Positions 49,972 through 59,876 are shown, counted from the first letter of the stretch. The stretch is 64,000 nucleotides of DNA from Kalmanozyma brasiliensis GHG001 (GCF_000497045.1 NW_015961959.1:1240001-1304000), one strand, 5' to 3'. Numbers and translations are program-made. Notes: a model not told the origin generated them from the sequence alone.

Positions 49972-51774
49972 ATGAGTACGACGACGACGACGACGCTTGC
50001 TGCACAGCGGCAGCAAGATGGCGGTGATGCGGTCCAAGGCGACAATATCGAGTTGCGACCTTTGCAATCTCTATCACGCACGGCAAGCCAATTGTCATCC
50101 TCGAAACGGCAACATGGCACGGAAATGAGCAATCGGGTCGACCGCCCAGAACCCGAGGTCGTTGGCGCAGGAGACGCTCCCAACGGCGACAACTTTGGCG
50201 CATTGCCAGCCTCAGGCCCCAGCGATCTCGATGTCAGGGGCACGCTCCTGCTCGCCATCCAGCATGCCTCGTCCTCCTGGGGCTACCGCTCCGCCGAGTT
50301 TGCCTACCCTTTGATGATGGTCCAGCTCTTCACCAACACCCTGCTGCCTGCTTCAATCTACGGCTTTGTCACCACCGCAGGTGCCATACTCTTCTCCAAC
50401 AACGTTGGCAGGCTCATCGACACCTACGCGCACACCAAGCTGCGCACGCTTCGCGCCATGATCCTGTCACAAAAGCTGCTCGTGGGCGCCTCGTATGGCC
50501 TCTTTCTGATCCTATTCTCGTCGACATCGCTGCGAATAGAGGCAGAGAACGGCGGAAAGGGTCCACAGATTGCAAGAACAAATGCGAGACCATGGACTAT
50601 CTTTGGTGCCATCACGCTGTTGGGGATCGGCGTCATACTGTCCAATGTCGGCGTCAGCGTAGGCGTAGAGAGAGAGTGGGTCACCATCATCAGCGATGGC
50701 TCGTCGGCAAGGTTGACGCGGCTGAATGCGATCATGCGCAGGATCGATCTGATCTCGAAACTCGTCAGTCCGCTGTTCGTGTCGGCGTTGACATCGACGA
50801 TCAGCTATCAGCTGGCTGCGGTGGTATTACTCTCCGTCAATGCGATCACGGGCATCTTCGAGCTCGTCTTTGTGGGTGTTGTCTATCGTCGCTTTCCATC
50901 GCTGGCAGCGGACGAGAAGGGCGCACTGGAGAGAAGACGAGTAGCAATCGAAGCCAAGTCAAATCAGGACGCGACAGAGCAGCAGTCTGGCCAGGCAAAC
51001 TCCCGCCTCCATCGAATCATAACGAGGACAACCGAGTCCATCGCCAACGATGTCCGACAACAGTATCGCGACTGGGCGCTCTTCGTGCGCCTCCCAGTCT
51101 TTCTTACCTCCATGTGCATCTCACTGCTCTACATGTCGGTGCTCTCCTTCGACCCGACGTTCATCGCCTACCTCAAATCCGAGACGCTGTACAGCGATGC
51201 GTTTATCGCTGGCATGCGGGCCGTCGGTGTCGTGACCGGCCTCATCGGGACCTTCGTCATGCCCTACATGGAGAGGAAGGTCGGCTTGGTCCGCACTGGC
51301 TCCTATTCGCTATTCGCAGAGCTGTTTCCACTGATCCCCGCCGTGGTGTCGCTGTGGATCACCGGCTCGCCACGCGACCGCTTCGGCCTGTCCAACAAAC
51401 AACGTCCCTCCTGGAACACGGACCTACTCTTTTCTGGCTTAGCACTGTCTCGCATCGGACTTTGGGCTTTCGACCTCTCGCAGTTGGCCATGATCCAAAC
51501 GGCCCTCTCACCCGAGCAACTTGGACCCGATGCGAGCCGCAAAAACGCCCTCATGGCGCTGCAGTTCTCGCTGCAAAACGTGTTCGATTTGGGCCACTAC
51601 GGTCTGACGCTCGGCTGGAACCGTCCGCAGGAGTTCAAGTACGCGGCCACGGTCTCGCTCGCAGCTGTGGCAGCGGCGACATTCATCTACGTCGTCTTCT
51701 ACGCTCGGCGAGTTCGCGGTCACATTGTTCACCTCGAAGGATTGCAGCGTTTGCTCAGTCGCAAGGAGCGCTAG
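49972..51774 (+). CDS. FPN1: ferroportin (SLC40 iron exporter family)
   Basis: 600 residues, single exon. It matches the ferroportin family, which exports Fe2+ from the cytosol across the plasma or vacuolar membrane. Signatures: LLLAIQHASSSWGYRSAEFA in the first segment, SNNVGRLIDTYAHTK, SVGVEREWVTIISDG (the conserved ERDW-like turn), LTRLNAIMRRIDLISKLVSP, SVLSFDPTFIAYLKSETLY and GLIGTFVMPYMERKVGLVR. About 10-12 membrane segments are visible. The N-terminus has a (ACG)n run encoding six Thr. Whether it sits in the plasma or vacuolar membrane is unknown. The ATG at 49972 is the first ATG in this frame. Confidence 0.93.
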   Translation: MSTTTTTTLAAQRQQDGGDAVQGDNIELRPLQSLSRTASQLSSSKRQHGTEMSNRVDRPEPEVVGAGDAPNGDNFGALPASGPSDLDVRGTLLLAIQHASSSWGYRSAEFAYPLMMVQLFTNTLLPASIYGFVTTAGAILFSNNVGRLIDTYAHTKLRTLRAMILSQKLLVGASYGLFLILFSSTSLRIEAENGGKGPQIARTNARPWTIFGAITLLGIGVILSNVGVSVGVEREWVTIISDGSSARLTRLNAIMRRIDLISKLVSPLFVSALTSTISYQLAAVVLLSVNAITGIFELVFVGVVYRRFPSLAADEKGALERRRVAIEAKSNQDATEQQSGQANSRLHRIITRTTESIANDVRQQYRDWALFVRLPVFLTSMCISLLYMSVLSFDPTFIAYLKSETLYSDAFIAGMRAVGVVTGLIGTFVMPYMERKVGLVRTGSYSLFAELFPLIPAVVSLWITGSPRDRFGLSNKQRPSWNTDLLFSGLALSRIGLWAFDLSQLAMIQTALSPEQLGPDASRKNALMALQFSLQNVFDLGHYGLTLGWNRPQEFKYAATVSLAAVAAATFIYVVFYARRVRGHIVHLEGLQRLLSRKER

Positions 51775-52487
51775 ATGTATCAAAAGGAATACAAGTGTTA
51801 GACCATCTCTCGTGTTGAATGTGCGCCATGAGGTAAGCTAGCGAGAAAGCGATCTGCAACTGCCGAAAAAGGAGGCGTTGTTGGGCGCGGGCTGCGCGCA
51901 CCGCTTGCCCAACCTCGCTCGCTCAACGACAGGGTCACCACCGGCAACAACGGTCATTTCCACAACCGGCCACTGAGCTCAAGCGTCTCGGCTTCCATTT
52001 TCGGTTGATCTTCCTCGCTTGTCAATTTTATCGCTGCGCAGCGTGCTCGCGGAGGTGTCCATCCGGGTCGCAAGGGTCCTGTGGATCTTCTGCTCGGTGT
52101 TGCTTTTCAGGTGCCACACCCCTGCGAGTGCGGGGTCGACGATCGCTTTCAGGCTGCCATCCAGCGGCTCTTCCTTTGACGACTGCACCCCGCATTTTCC
52201 GTTTGGCCTTCTTGCGAGAGACCCTTGTGTGACACTGCAGCCAGGCCAGATCGTCTTCCTCGCTTGTTTCGTTCTTGGCTCGCGTTGAAAGCGCTTCTCG
52301 TCGTGCGTGTTGGTTGGTGGACGTCGTTGGTTCAAATACGATCGACACATCTGAGCTGGTTCTTCTCTTTGCTCCCACCATCCCTTGCTCCATCTTCACC
52401 ACAGAGCAGCTCGTGTCACCCTTCCATCCCCACATAGACACGAATCTTCACCTTTTCACCCAATTCCCCTTACGACCAACCTTCACA
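51775..52487. other. spacer, ferroportin 3' end and acyl-CoA oxidase promoter
   Basis: These 713 bases lie between two plus-strand genes. The last 100 are CT- and CA-rich and lead to an ATG in good context (ACAATG). No gene or RNA was recognised. Confidence 0.5.
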
Positions 52488-54719
52488 ATGTCCAAACCCG
52501 ATCCCAAAGCTACGACGTACGAGCCGCTGAACGAGGGCGTAGGCGAGTGGGCGCCTGCCCGCGTCACCCTCCCCATCCCCATGGGCGAAGTCGCCGCGCG
52601 TACCTCGGTCGACATGGCCACCGCTCGCGCCGCGGCGTCGTTCGATCCCACGCGCATCGAGGAGACCCTCCGCGACGCGCGCATCGACAACGAATCGCGC
52701 ATCAAGGTCATGACCGTCCTGTCCAAGGATCCCATCTTTGCCAACTGGAAGAAGCGCATGCCGCACATGAACCGCGAGCAGCAGATGCGCCAGTCGCACT
52801 TTGCCTGTCGTCGCATCCTCGAGCTCGGAGAGCAGAACGAGTGGACGACGCACGAGATCGTCGAGGCCGTGCTCACGCTTGATCTTCAGAGTCCCATCAC
52901 CATCCACTGGGTCGCGTTTGTGCCTGTCATCTTTGGCCAGGGCAACGCGGAACAGATCGAGAGGTGGGGTGAGAAGGCTATGAACCACGAGATTCTGGGT
53001 TGTTACATGCAGACCGAGCTCGGACACGGAACCAACGTTCAGCAGCTCGAGACGACGTGCACGTACGACGAGGAATCCGACGGATTCGTTCTTCACAGCC
53101 CCACCCTGACTTCGACCAAATGGTGGGCCGGTGGATTGGGTACCACCTCCACCCACGGCATCGTCCAAGCCCAGCTGATCATCAAGGGCAAGTCGTACGG
53201 TCCCCATCTGTTCTTCTGCCAACTGCGCGATATGGAGACGGGCAAGCTGCTCGACGGCCTCGTGGCGGGCGATATCGGTCCTAAGACGTACGGCGCCTTC
53301 GGCGGTCTCGACAACGGTTGGGCGCGATTCGACCACTTCAAGATCCCTCGCGACCACATGCTCTCCAAGCACGCCAAAGTCAAGAAGGGAGGCGAGTACG
53401 TCAAGCCCCCTTCCGACAAGCTCAGCTACGGTGGCATGATCTTCATCCGTTCGCAGATGATCGACCGAACCGGCTGGATGCTGAGTCGTGGTGTGACGAT
53501 CGCTACGCGCTACACGCTGGTTCGTCGTCAGTTCAGGGACCCGAGCAGCAAGGATGTCAACGATGTCGAGCGCTCCGTCCTGTCGTATCCTTCGACAGCG
53601 CGCCGCATTTTGCCTCTGCTGGCCAAGGCGTACGCGTACATCCTGGCGGGTCGTCGCATGCGCACGCTGTACGAGGACATGGCCCAACAGCTCGAGGAGG
53701 GCAACACGGAGTTGCTCGCCGATGTCCACGTCGCCTCGTCCTCGCTCAAGGCGTACTGCACCAAGCAGGCGCTCGACGGCATCGAAGAGTGTCGTCAGGC
53801 TCTCGGTGGTCACGGTTTCCTCGCCTCGGCCGGTTTCACCCAGGTCTTCCCCGAACAGGCCCCCGCGGTCACCTACGAGGGCGACAACATTGTCCTCGCC
53901 TCCCAAGTCGGTCGTGCCATGCTCAAGCTCTCCGGCGAGCTCGATGGCAACTCGTCCGCCAAGGTCGCCGCCACCTCTGGGTTCCTCAAGGCCATCAGCC
54001 AGGCCAACGCCATCCCCTTCACCCAGCCCAAGAGCTCGGCCGACTGGTACAAGCCCGAGGTATACAGCGCCGCTCTCGGCCTCCGTGCCGCCCAGCTGGT
54101 CGTCGACCTGCGCGCCGAGATCAAATCCGGTCGCCCCTTCGTCGATCTCAGCTTCGAATGCATCGAGGTGGCCAAGAGCCACGCCGAGTTCGTCGTCGAT
54201 CTGTGGTTCGGCGAGGGCATTCGGGATGATGCACAGCGTCTAGGTGAGAAAGAATGTGCTTGGCTCAACAAGCTCGTTACGCTGCACGCTCTCACCGCTC
54301 TGTCGCGCAACATCACGCCGTTGGTGCTGCCCGCGAGCCAGGGTCGTGCGTTGGCAGGCTACAAGACCGGTCAGGCGATCCTGGCGCCCGAGTCGGTGAT
54401 TCTGCTCGAGAAGGCGATCAGGGAGTTGGTCACCGAGATTTTGCCTCAGGTGATCGGGTTGAGCGACGGGTTTGGTTGGTTGGACTGGGAGCTCGGTAGC
54501 AGTCTCGGCAGGAAGGACGGTAGGGTGTACGAGCACCTCATGGCAGATGCAGAGGCCAACCCGCTGAACCACCCCGGCGCCGTGCCGAGCCTGGAGACCA
54601 TTGACAAGGTCGGCATTTACAAATACGGATCCGCTAACACCGGCAAGGGTATTCCGGATTGGTACGGCAGCGAGATCGGCCCTCTGCTCACCGCCGCTGC
54701 TCGACGGGCCAACTTGTAG
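52488..54719 (+). CDS. acyl-CoA oxidase, peroxisomal beta-oxidation
   Basis: 743 residues, single exon, a normal length. It catalyses the first step of peroxisomal beta-oxidation, making trans-2-enoyl-CoA and H2O2. Motifs: CYMQTELGHGTNVQQLETTC (flavin and substrate region), TSTKWWAGGLGTTSTHGIV, YGGMIFIRSQMI, and ALGGHGFLASAG then AVTYEGDNIVL with the catalytic Glu. The ACOX C-terminal domain follows. The C-terminus ends Ala-Asn-Leu, not a canonical SKL-type PTS1. Several yeast acyl-CoA oxidases also lack PTS1 and enter by another Pex5 contact, so peroxisomal import remains likely. Start: ATG at 52488, A at -3. It converges with the flavoprotein gene 131 bases away. Confidence 0.94.
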   Translation: MSKPDPKATTYEPLNEGVGEWAPARVTLPIPMGEVAARTSVDMATARAAASFDPTRIEETLRDARIDNESRIKVMTVLSKDPIFANWKKRMPHMNREQQMRQSHFACRRILELGEQNEWTTHEIVEAVLTLDLQSPITIHWVAFVPVIFGQGNAEQIERWGEKAMNHEILGCYMQTELGHGTNVQQLETTCTYDEESDGFVLHSPTLTSTKWWAGGLGTTSTHGIVQAQLIIKGKSYGPHLFFCQLRDMETGKLLDGLVAGDIGPKTYGAFGGLDNGWARFDHFKIPRDHMLSKHAKVKKGGEYVKPPSDKLSYGGMIFIRSQMIDRTGWMLSRGVTIATRYTLVRRQFRDPSSKDVNDVERSVLSYPSTARRILPLLAKAYAYILAGRRMRTLYEDMAQQLEEGNTELLADVHVASSSLKAYCTKQALDGIEECRQALGGHGFLASAGFTQVFPEQAPAVTYEGDNIVLASQVGRAMLKLSGELDGNSSAKVAATSGFLKAISQANAIPFTQPKSSADWYKPEVYSAALGLRAAQLVVDLRAEIKSGRPFVDLSFECIEVAKSHAEFVVDLWFGEGIRDDAQRLGEKECAWLNKLVTLHALTALSRNITPLVLPASQGRALAGYKTGQAILAPESVILLEKAIRELVTEILPQVIGLSDGFGWLDWELGSSLGRKDGRVYEHLMADAEANPLNHPGAVPSLETIDKVGIYKYGSANTGKGIPDWYGSEIGPLLTAAARRANL

Positions 54720-54850
54720 AGACGATGATGGTATAGAATGCTTCTTCGTTTGCTTAATGTCATCTATGATTCGAGTCAAGAATTGTCTGTGTGAGAACGG
54801 TTCGAGGATGTGCCCGGTGTTGAAGGTAGCGCCAATCCGGGATGAGAAGA

Positions 54851-56029
54851 TCACGCCTTGAACCACCCCTCAAACATGCCAAGGAACAAATCCTTCCCCT
54901 TGATCATGCCCGTCGGCCACCCACCCACCGTCATGACCCCCATATAGCTCGCCCCACCCTTCCTGCCCAGCGGCACCACGAAAAAGTTCGCCGACGGCAC
55001 CGCTGCCTTCTTGGTCTCCTTCTCGCCCTTGATCGCCGCCAGCACGTTCTGCGCGCAGGGCACGGCGTGCTTGCCCGCCATCTGACTCGTCTTCAACCCG
55101 GGGGTGTTGGCTGCGTCGCCCACGGCGTAGTACTTGCCCCACTTGGACGAGTCGAGGTTGAACGTGGACGTCGTCTTGATCAGCCCCTTGTCGTCTACCA
55201 GGTCGAAATCGATCTTCTTGATCCAGGCAGTGTTGGATTTGCCGCCCGATCCAATCATGAGAAAGTCTGCCTTGATCTCCTTGCCGTTCTTTGTCGTGAA
55301 GGTCTTTTGTCCATCCAGTGGGCCGGTCTTTTGCCCCTCGAGCTCGAGCGAATCATCCAGGATCACCCGTACACCTTTCTCCTGCAGCTGGGCGAGGAGC
55401 TTCTTGCCCACGCCCACCAGGTCGTCCTTCCCGTTAGAGACCAGCAGAGAACCACGCGTAAGGAGCGTAACCACCTTGTTCGGGTGCTCGTCCAGCACTT
55501 CGCCGACAAACTCCACGCCCGTAGGTCCACCTCCCACAACCAGGATCTCTTGTGCTGCCGCCACCTCCTTTTGGGTCTTCCTGAACTGTTCCAATACATC
55601 CTCTTTCGTGGTAGCGGAAGGGTCGATGCGCATGGGGAAACCGTAGTCGCTCCCTACAGCCAAAATTACGCGGTCCACGGCCACTTTGGACCCGTTCTCC
55701 GTGCGTTCGACACCCGACAGTTCGCCCGAGACGTCGCGGCTGACAATCACATACTCCGGATGCAAGTCCACCACGCGTGTTCCGGCGAGAACGACGTGTC
55801 GCGTCTCCGCGCCGAAGACGGTCTTGCCGTTGAGGTCGTGCACCACCTTGGTCTCGAATCCAGGTGCAACGGAGGCACGAAGAGCGCCGATGGACCAGTA
55901 GGCCACCGGATTGGCTTCGATCAGCACGATGCGATGCGTTGGTGGCAGTGACTTGGCGAGCGTTTGCACCACTGTAATGCCCGCCGTGGCCGCGCCGATC
56001 ACCACAACGTTCTTGAGCTCGGTCGACAT
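54851..56029 (-). CDS. AIFM2/FSP1-like NAD(P)H flavoprotein
   Basis: 392 residues, single exon. It is a pyridine-nucleotide-disulfide oxidoreductase-fold protein of the AIF/AMID/NDH-2 group. The FAD-binding N-terminus is VVVIGAATAGITVVQTLAKS; the usual second glycine of GxGxxG is Ala. The NAD(P)H site is a full EILVVGGGPTGVEFVGEVLD. The second FAD contact is YYAVGDAANTPGLKTSQMAG. The C-terminus (FLGMFEGWFKA) resembles the end of AIFM2/FSP1, a quinone reductase at lipid droplets and membranes. No targeting presequence is visible, which argues against a classic mitochondrial NDH-2. The ATG at 56029 has A at -3. Quinone reduction is a family-based inference. Confidence 0.88.
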   Translation of the reverse strand: MSTELKNVVVIGAATAGITVVQTLAKSLPPTHRIVLIEANPVAYWSIGALRASVAPGFETKVVHDLNGKTVFGAETRHVVLAGTRVVDLHPEYVIVSRDVSGELSGVERTENGSKVAVDRVILAVGSDYGFPMRIDPSATTKEDVLEQFRKTQKEVAAAQEILVVGGGPTGVEFVGEVLDEHPNKVVTLLTRGSLLVSNGKDDLVGVGKKLLAQLQEKGVRVILDDSLELEGQKTGPLDGQKTFTTKNGKEIKADFLMIGSGGKSNTAWIKKIDFDLVDDKGLIKTTSTFNLDSSKWGKYYAVGDAANTPGLKTSQMAGKHAVPCAQNVLAAIKGEKETKKAAVPSANFFVVPLGRKGGASYMGVMTVGGWPTGMIKGKDLFLGMFEGWFKA

Positions 56030-56987
56030 GGTTAGGGTATGAAGTCGATGTGAGTGGAGGTGATGGATATCGAGCTGTCTGTTTTGCTGTGCGGGTGTTC
56101 GAGCGCGACGATTGGAGTGAGCGATGGTGAGAAGGATGAAAGGTGGATGTCGGGTCTTATACTCGTGCAAGGCGTGTTGGATGACAGCACAAGGTCGTGG
56201 TGGTGGTGACCTGTTTTGGTGTGGGAGGGACCCTGGACGGAAATCTGAAAGCTCGCCGCCAAAAACCGGAAACGGAGTCTCCGCGGATGTTGGCGCGCCT
56301 GCCCTAAACGCCGCGAATTCTTTTCTCTCGCGGGTCAACCTGCGGCACCATCATACCTGCCGCCACACTACGGGAGAGCTATCGAGCGAGCTCGCAGAGA
56401 TGGTCGGCCATGACTGGCATGATGACTGGGTGTGGACCAAGAGCTGCTCGACAGCTGGCCGCATTCGCTTGCTGGACCAGCGAGTGAAGGTATATCGCAG
56501 GACGGCGATAGACGTTTCAACCCCCGCTCACCGCCCTGTCGAACCCACCATATGTCCGATGCCCAGTGACTGGTGTGCCGAAGGACGATGCATCAGGAGC
56601 ATGCCCCCCCTAGGCCCACGAGCATGGCTAGGCCGGCGATTGAGCCTTTCAACCCCGCTGTGGCCAAATCGAACTCACCATATGTCCGTCGACGCGGCCA
56701 ACGGCGGCGAGTCAGGAAGACCAATCAGCTCGGTAGCTGGCTTCACTAGCATGCCAGAACGGCGACGATTCCAGCTCCGCTTAGAGGCCGTCGTATATCC
56801 GTGCTGTGTGTGCGATCATCGGCTCGATCGTTCCGGCCAGGACGCAGGCGCTGCGAGATGTTCAACAAACGTTCGTTGATAGGTGACGATGAAATAGGCT
56901 AGAAGTACAGATGGTGTGATGCGATTCCTGGGAAAAAGGGGGCGAGAGGGAAGTCCGGTCGTCTGACCGATGACCGCGGCTGCACGA
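56030..56987. other. spacer with degenerate tandem repeats
   Basis: These 958 bases lie between two minus-strand genes. The first 250 bases are the promoter of the flavoprotein gene. From about 56500 to 56870 a roughly 130-base unit recurs two to three times in diverged form. No gene was recognised. Confidence 0.5.
56500..56870. repeat. diverged direct repeats, period about 130 bases
   Basis: Copy 1 (about 56501-56560) and copy 2 (about 56632-56690) share GGCGAT, TTTCAACCCC, TCGAAC and ACCATATGTCCG in the same order at an offset of 130-132 bases. A weaker third copy near 56757-56805 keeps AGCATG, CGGCGA, CCGCT, GGCCGTCG and TATATCCG. Gaps and substitutions are many. I see no coding or transposon signature. 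Confidence 0.55.
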
Positions 56988-59876
56988 TCAATGCGCCATG
57001 CCGAGACTCATCGTGTTGCTCGTTGTAGTCGCGGGAGCGGCCCCGGTGTCAGTAGGAGAGCGACTCATGCTGGTGGATGCCACCGTCGTCTCTCCTGACC
57101 TGGCACTGGGTCGATAGGCAGGCGGAGGTGGAGCATCGAGAGCGACAAGGGAAGGGGTCACAGAGTCGCTCAGCGAGCCTGCGGTGGTGCTTCCGTCGTG
57201 GCCAATGTGGTCTGCGCTGAGCGCTAGCCATCGTCGAGAGAGCTGCGTTGGGTTGCGCGACATGGGTGGGGAGACGCTCATGGGACTTCCATTGGTTCCT
57301 GTAGGCGATGTGGGGCCTCTTCCACCATTGGCGTTGAGGCTCTGCCCAACGAGGCCTGTCCTACTCGTCAGTGCTGGCGATGGCAGTGCTGGCCGCAAAG
57401 GCGCATCTGCGTCTCCGCGTGCACCTGCACCCTGGTCGACAGGCTCGGCCGGAAGGCTCCAGTAGTTGGGCAGCGCCGTAAAGTCGGTCGCAGTGTGTGA
57501 TGAGGTGAGCGTGATGGGTGCCTCGATGATGATGTCGAACAGCTGAGGAGTCGGTTTGGCGGCAGAGCTCGACGAGCCCGCAGGATCGTTCCACACTTCC
57601 CATTCGCCGTCAGATTTGCCGACCCGAATCGACAGTCGGATCAAGTGATGGACAGCAATGTTCGACTTGGAGTGGTTGGTGCTCAGATTGATCCTTGTCG
57701 TTCCACTGGCGGGGATCACGAGATTGGTGGCCAGCTCCCATGGTCCTGTCGGATCCAAGATGGATGGCAATGCGTCTGAGTCTTGACTATCTCCCGCTGC
57801 AACACGAGCCAATGGCGCAAGCGGACTCTGGTCGAATGCGTCAGCAGAGTCCGACAAGATGGGCAGAATCGGCTCGGTGGCAGAAGCATGTCCAATCTTG
57901 AGGAGCGTCCATTTGCGTGGCACCTCGTGTCTCGCTACACGCCTCCCCTTGGCAAAGTAGTCGGTGCGTTCTTCGAGCGTCGCTAGGATGCGATAGATCT
58001 TGACCTTGCCGAGCGGCACAAACTTGAGCCAGAGCGGGATCTGTTGACCGATGGGGAAGCTCTTGCCGCTGAAGACAACCATATACGACAGAAGATCCTC
58101 CCAACATCGCTCGACCACGATCGAGTCGGTCTCTTCAAGCGCATCCTCGTCCGGAGCATGGATCAAGTTGACTTCCCGCTCCGCGACTAGATTGGGTGTC
58201 AATGCACCAGCGCGAACGACGTTGGCGCGGAGCACGTAGCGGTTGAAGCCGAAGTCGGCATGAAGCGTCGGGGGAAGGTTCGAGGGCAGCGAGATGCAGA
58301 TGGGATAGGTGTAGGTTCCCTTTTTGAACTCCTTCGACTCGGAGTGGACCGGCTCGTCGTGATTTGTTCGGGAATCAGCCTGTGGCTCCTTGAGGAGACC
58401 ATTGATGAGCATCTTGAGACCCGGCTTCTTGGTCTTGGAGTCGTTGCTCGACTTGCTGCTGGATTTGCCCTTGCTGCCTTTGTTGGAGGCATCCTGCACT
58501 TCGACGGAGCTTCTTCGACTCGAAGGCGCGCTCCGGTTGCCATTTGGCCGGGGCGAGACGGCGTTGCTGCTGGCATTCGGAGCAGCATCTACGCGATATT
58601 GTGGATCAAAGCGCACCATCTGATCTCTTGCGCGAGGAGTAGTGGTCGCTGGCTGACTGTGAAGGATGCTTCTGTTCGGTGGTGCCGAGGTTGGCGTTGG
58701 TGAAGCGGGGGGAGGCCGAGGAGGTGATTGTCCTGGGCGATCGAAGGCGGCTAGTGAGGAGGCAGCGTTGTCGATAGAGTTGGCGGCCGTACGGTCCATG
58801 GGTGTAGAGACGGTGCTGGGTCCCTGACTGGAAGGAACGCTGGTGCTCGGCGCGGCACCCGACTCCGCCGTAGTTGAGGTCGAGGACGTATCTGCGTGGA
58901 GCTCGGTGGGCCAGGCATCGTATCCTTGCAAGGGTGCGGAGCGAGGGGCGTACACAGGCGGACGCTCGTGGCCTTGCGATTCAAAGTACTCGTGCCATCT
59001 GGAAAGGTCCTGATGTTGCGCAGCGGGCGGGCCGCGATCATCAAAGAAGGATGCAGACTGACCGTTGCTAAGGGTTGTTGATCCAGCTGAAGAAGGCCCT
59101 GAGACTCGCGCCGGTGGAGATCGGGATTGCGCTGTGGACAATGCCGCATTGGAGCTTGAGCCTGAGGCGTTTGGTGTCCAAGGAGGACTACTCGAGCCCA
59201 TGCGTGAGACGGGAGATCGGCTGTGCGAAGCCGACGAAGTCTGGTCCTTGGGTTTGCTGAGGCCCAGATCCGGTCGTAGTGTTGGAGGAATGATGGCAGT
59301 GCCTGCTTTGGCGGCCACGCCTGCGATCTGACGGGCCAGGTTACTGCTGCCATTGCCGCTCGAGCTCTTGGGTCTGTCTTCCTCCTTCCTGCTGGAGCTG
59401 CTGACCTGCCGTGAAGTGCTGGTCGATGGCGACCTGGATGGGGTGGATGTAGCTGTCATCCTCGCATTGGCTCTGGCTGCAGCGTAATCCCAGTCGACAT
59501 CCTCCTGCAGGCCAATGCCAGGCCCGACCGAGTTGCTCCGAGGACGAATTGCGGCTAAGTTGGCCTTGTCGTGCTTGGCATTGTAGAGGCTGATGTCGTG
59601 ATTGAAGATGGTCATCTCCTCGACTTGTTCTACGCGGTTAGGCCCAATGCCTTCGGGCCAATCGGTTCTGGCGGTTCCTTTGAGCGTGACGGTGATCTCC
59701 TTGATCTTGGATGGTTTAGGTAGATAGAGCGTGACGAGGCCGCGTAGTTGAGATGGCGGCGCATCGATGTTGACGGGGCGACGTCGACCGCGAGCATCTT
59801 CGCCTGAGGAGGACTGGCCTCGGAGGAAGATGACAGGTTCGAGCTGGGTGAGGGTGACGCTGGCAGGTGGCGACAT
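56988..59876 (-). CDS. alpha-arrestin-like trafficking adaptor
   Basis: 962 residues, single exon. It looks like a Rod1/Rog3/ART-type arrestin that links membrane transporters to the Rsp5 ubiquitin ligase. The arrestin N-domain begins at the N-terminus (VTLTQLEPVIFLRG, LRGLVTLYLPKPSKIKEITV, FNHDISLYNA). It is split by a Ser/Pro-rich insertion from about residue 110 to 510. The fold resumes at GTYTYPICISLPSNLPPTLH and continues through the C-domain (YMVVFSGKSFPIGQQIPLWL). Two PPxY motifs that could bind Rsp5 WW domains are visible: PPVY near residue 307 and PPAY near residue 918. Start: ATG at 59876, immediately before the first arrestin strand. The cargo transporter is unknown. Confidence 0.88.
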   Translation of the reverse strand: MSPPASVTLTQLEPVIFLRGQSSSGEDARGRRRPVNIDAPPSQLRGLVTLYLPKPSKIKEITVTLKGTARTDWPEGIGPNRVEQVEEMTIFNHDISLYNAKHDKANLAAIRPRSNSVGPGIGLQEDVDWDYAAARANARMTATSTPSRSPSTSTSRQVSSSSRKEEDRPKSSSGNGSSNLARQIAGVAAKAGTAIIPPTLRPDLGLSKPKDQTSSASHSRSPVSRMGSSSPPWTPNASGSSSNAALSTAQSRSPPARVSGPSSAGSTTLSNGQSASFFDDRGPPAAQHQDLSRWHEYFESQGHERPPVYAPRSAPLQGYDAWPTELHADTSSTSTTAESGAAPSTSVPSSQGPSTVSTPMDRTAANSIDNAASSLAAFDRPGQSPPRPPPASPTPTSAPPNRSILHSQPATTTPRARDQMVRFDPQYRVDAAPNASSNAVSPRPNGNRSAPSSRRSSVEVQDASNKGSKGKSSSKSSNDSKTKKPGLKMLINGLLKEPQADSRTNHDEPVHSESKEFKKGTYTYPICISLPSNLPPTLHADFGFNRYVLRANVVRAGALTPNLVAEREVNLIHAPDEDALEETDSIVVERCWEDLLSYMVVFSGKSFPIGQQIPLWLKFVPLGKVKIYRILATLEERTDYFAKGRRVARHEVPRKWTLLKIGHASATEPILPILSDSADAFDQSPLAPLARVAAGDSQDSDALPSILDPTGPWELATNLVIPASGTTRINLSTNHSKSNIAVHHLIRLSIRVGKSDGEWEVWNDPAGSSSSAAKPTPQLFDIIIEAPITLTSSHTATDFTALPNYWSLPAEPVDQGAGARGDADAPLRPALPSPALTSRTGLVGQSLNANGGRGPTSPTGTNGSPMSVSPPMSRNPTQLSRRWLALSADHIGHDGSTTAGSLSDSVTPSLVALDAPPPPAYRPSARSGETTVASTSMSRSPTDTGAAPATTTSNTMSLGMAH

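Noticed and set aside
49658..50203. Long upstream extension of the DHA2 MFS frame (182 codons)
   Set aside because: The sequence is not transporter-like, overlaps the ferroportin start region, and the ATG at 49657 has a good context and a normal N-terminus.
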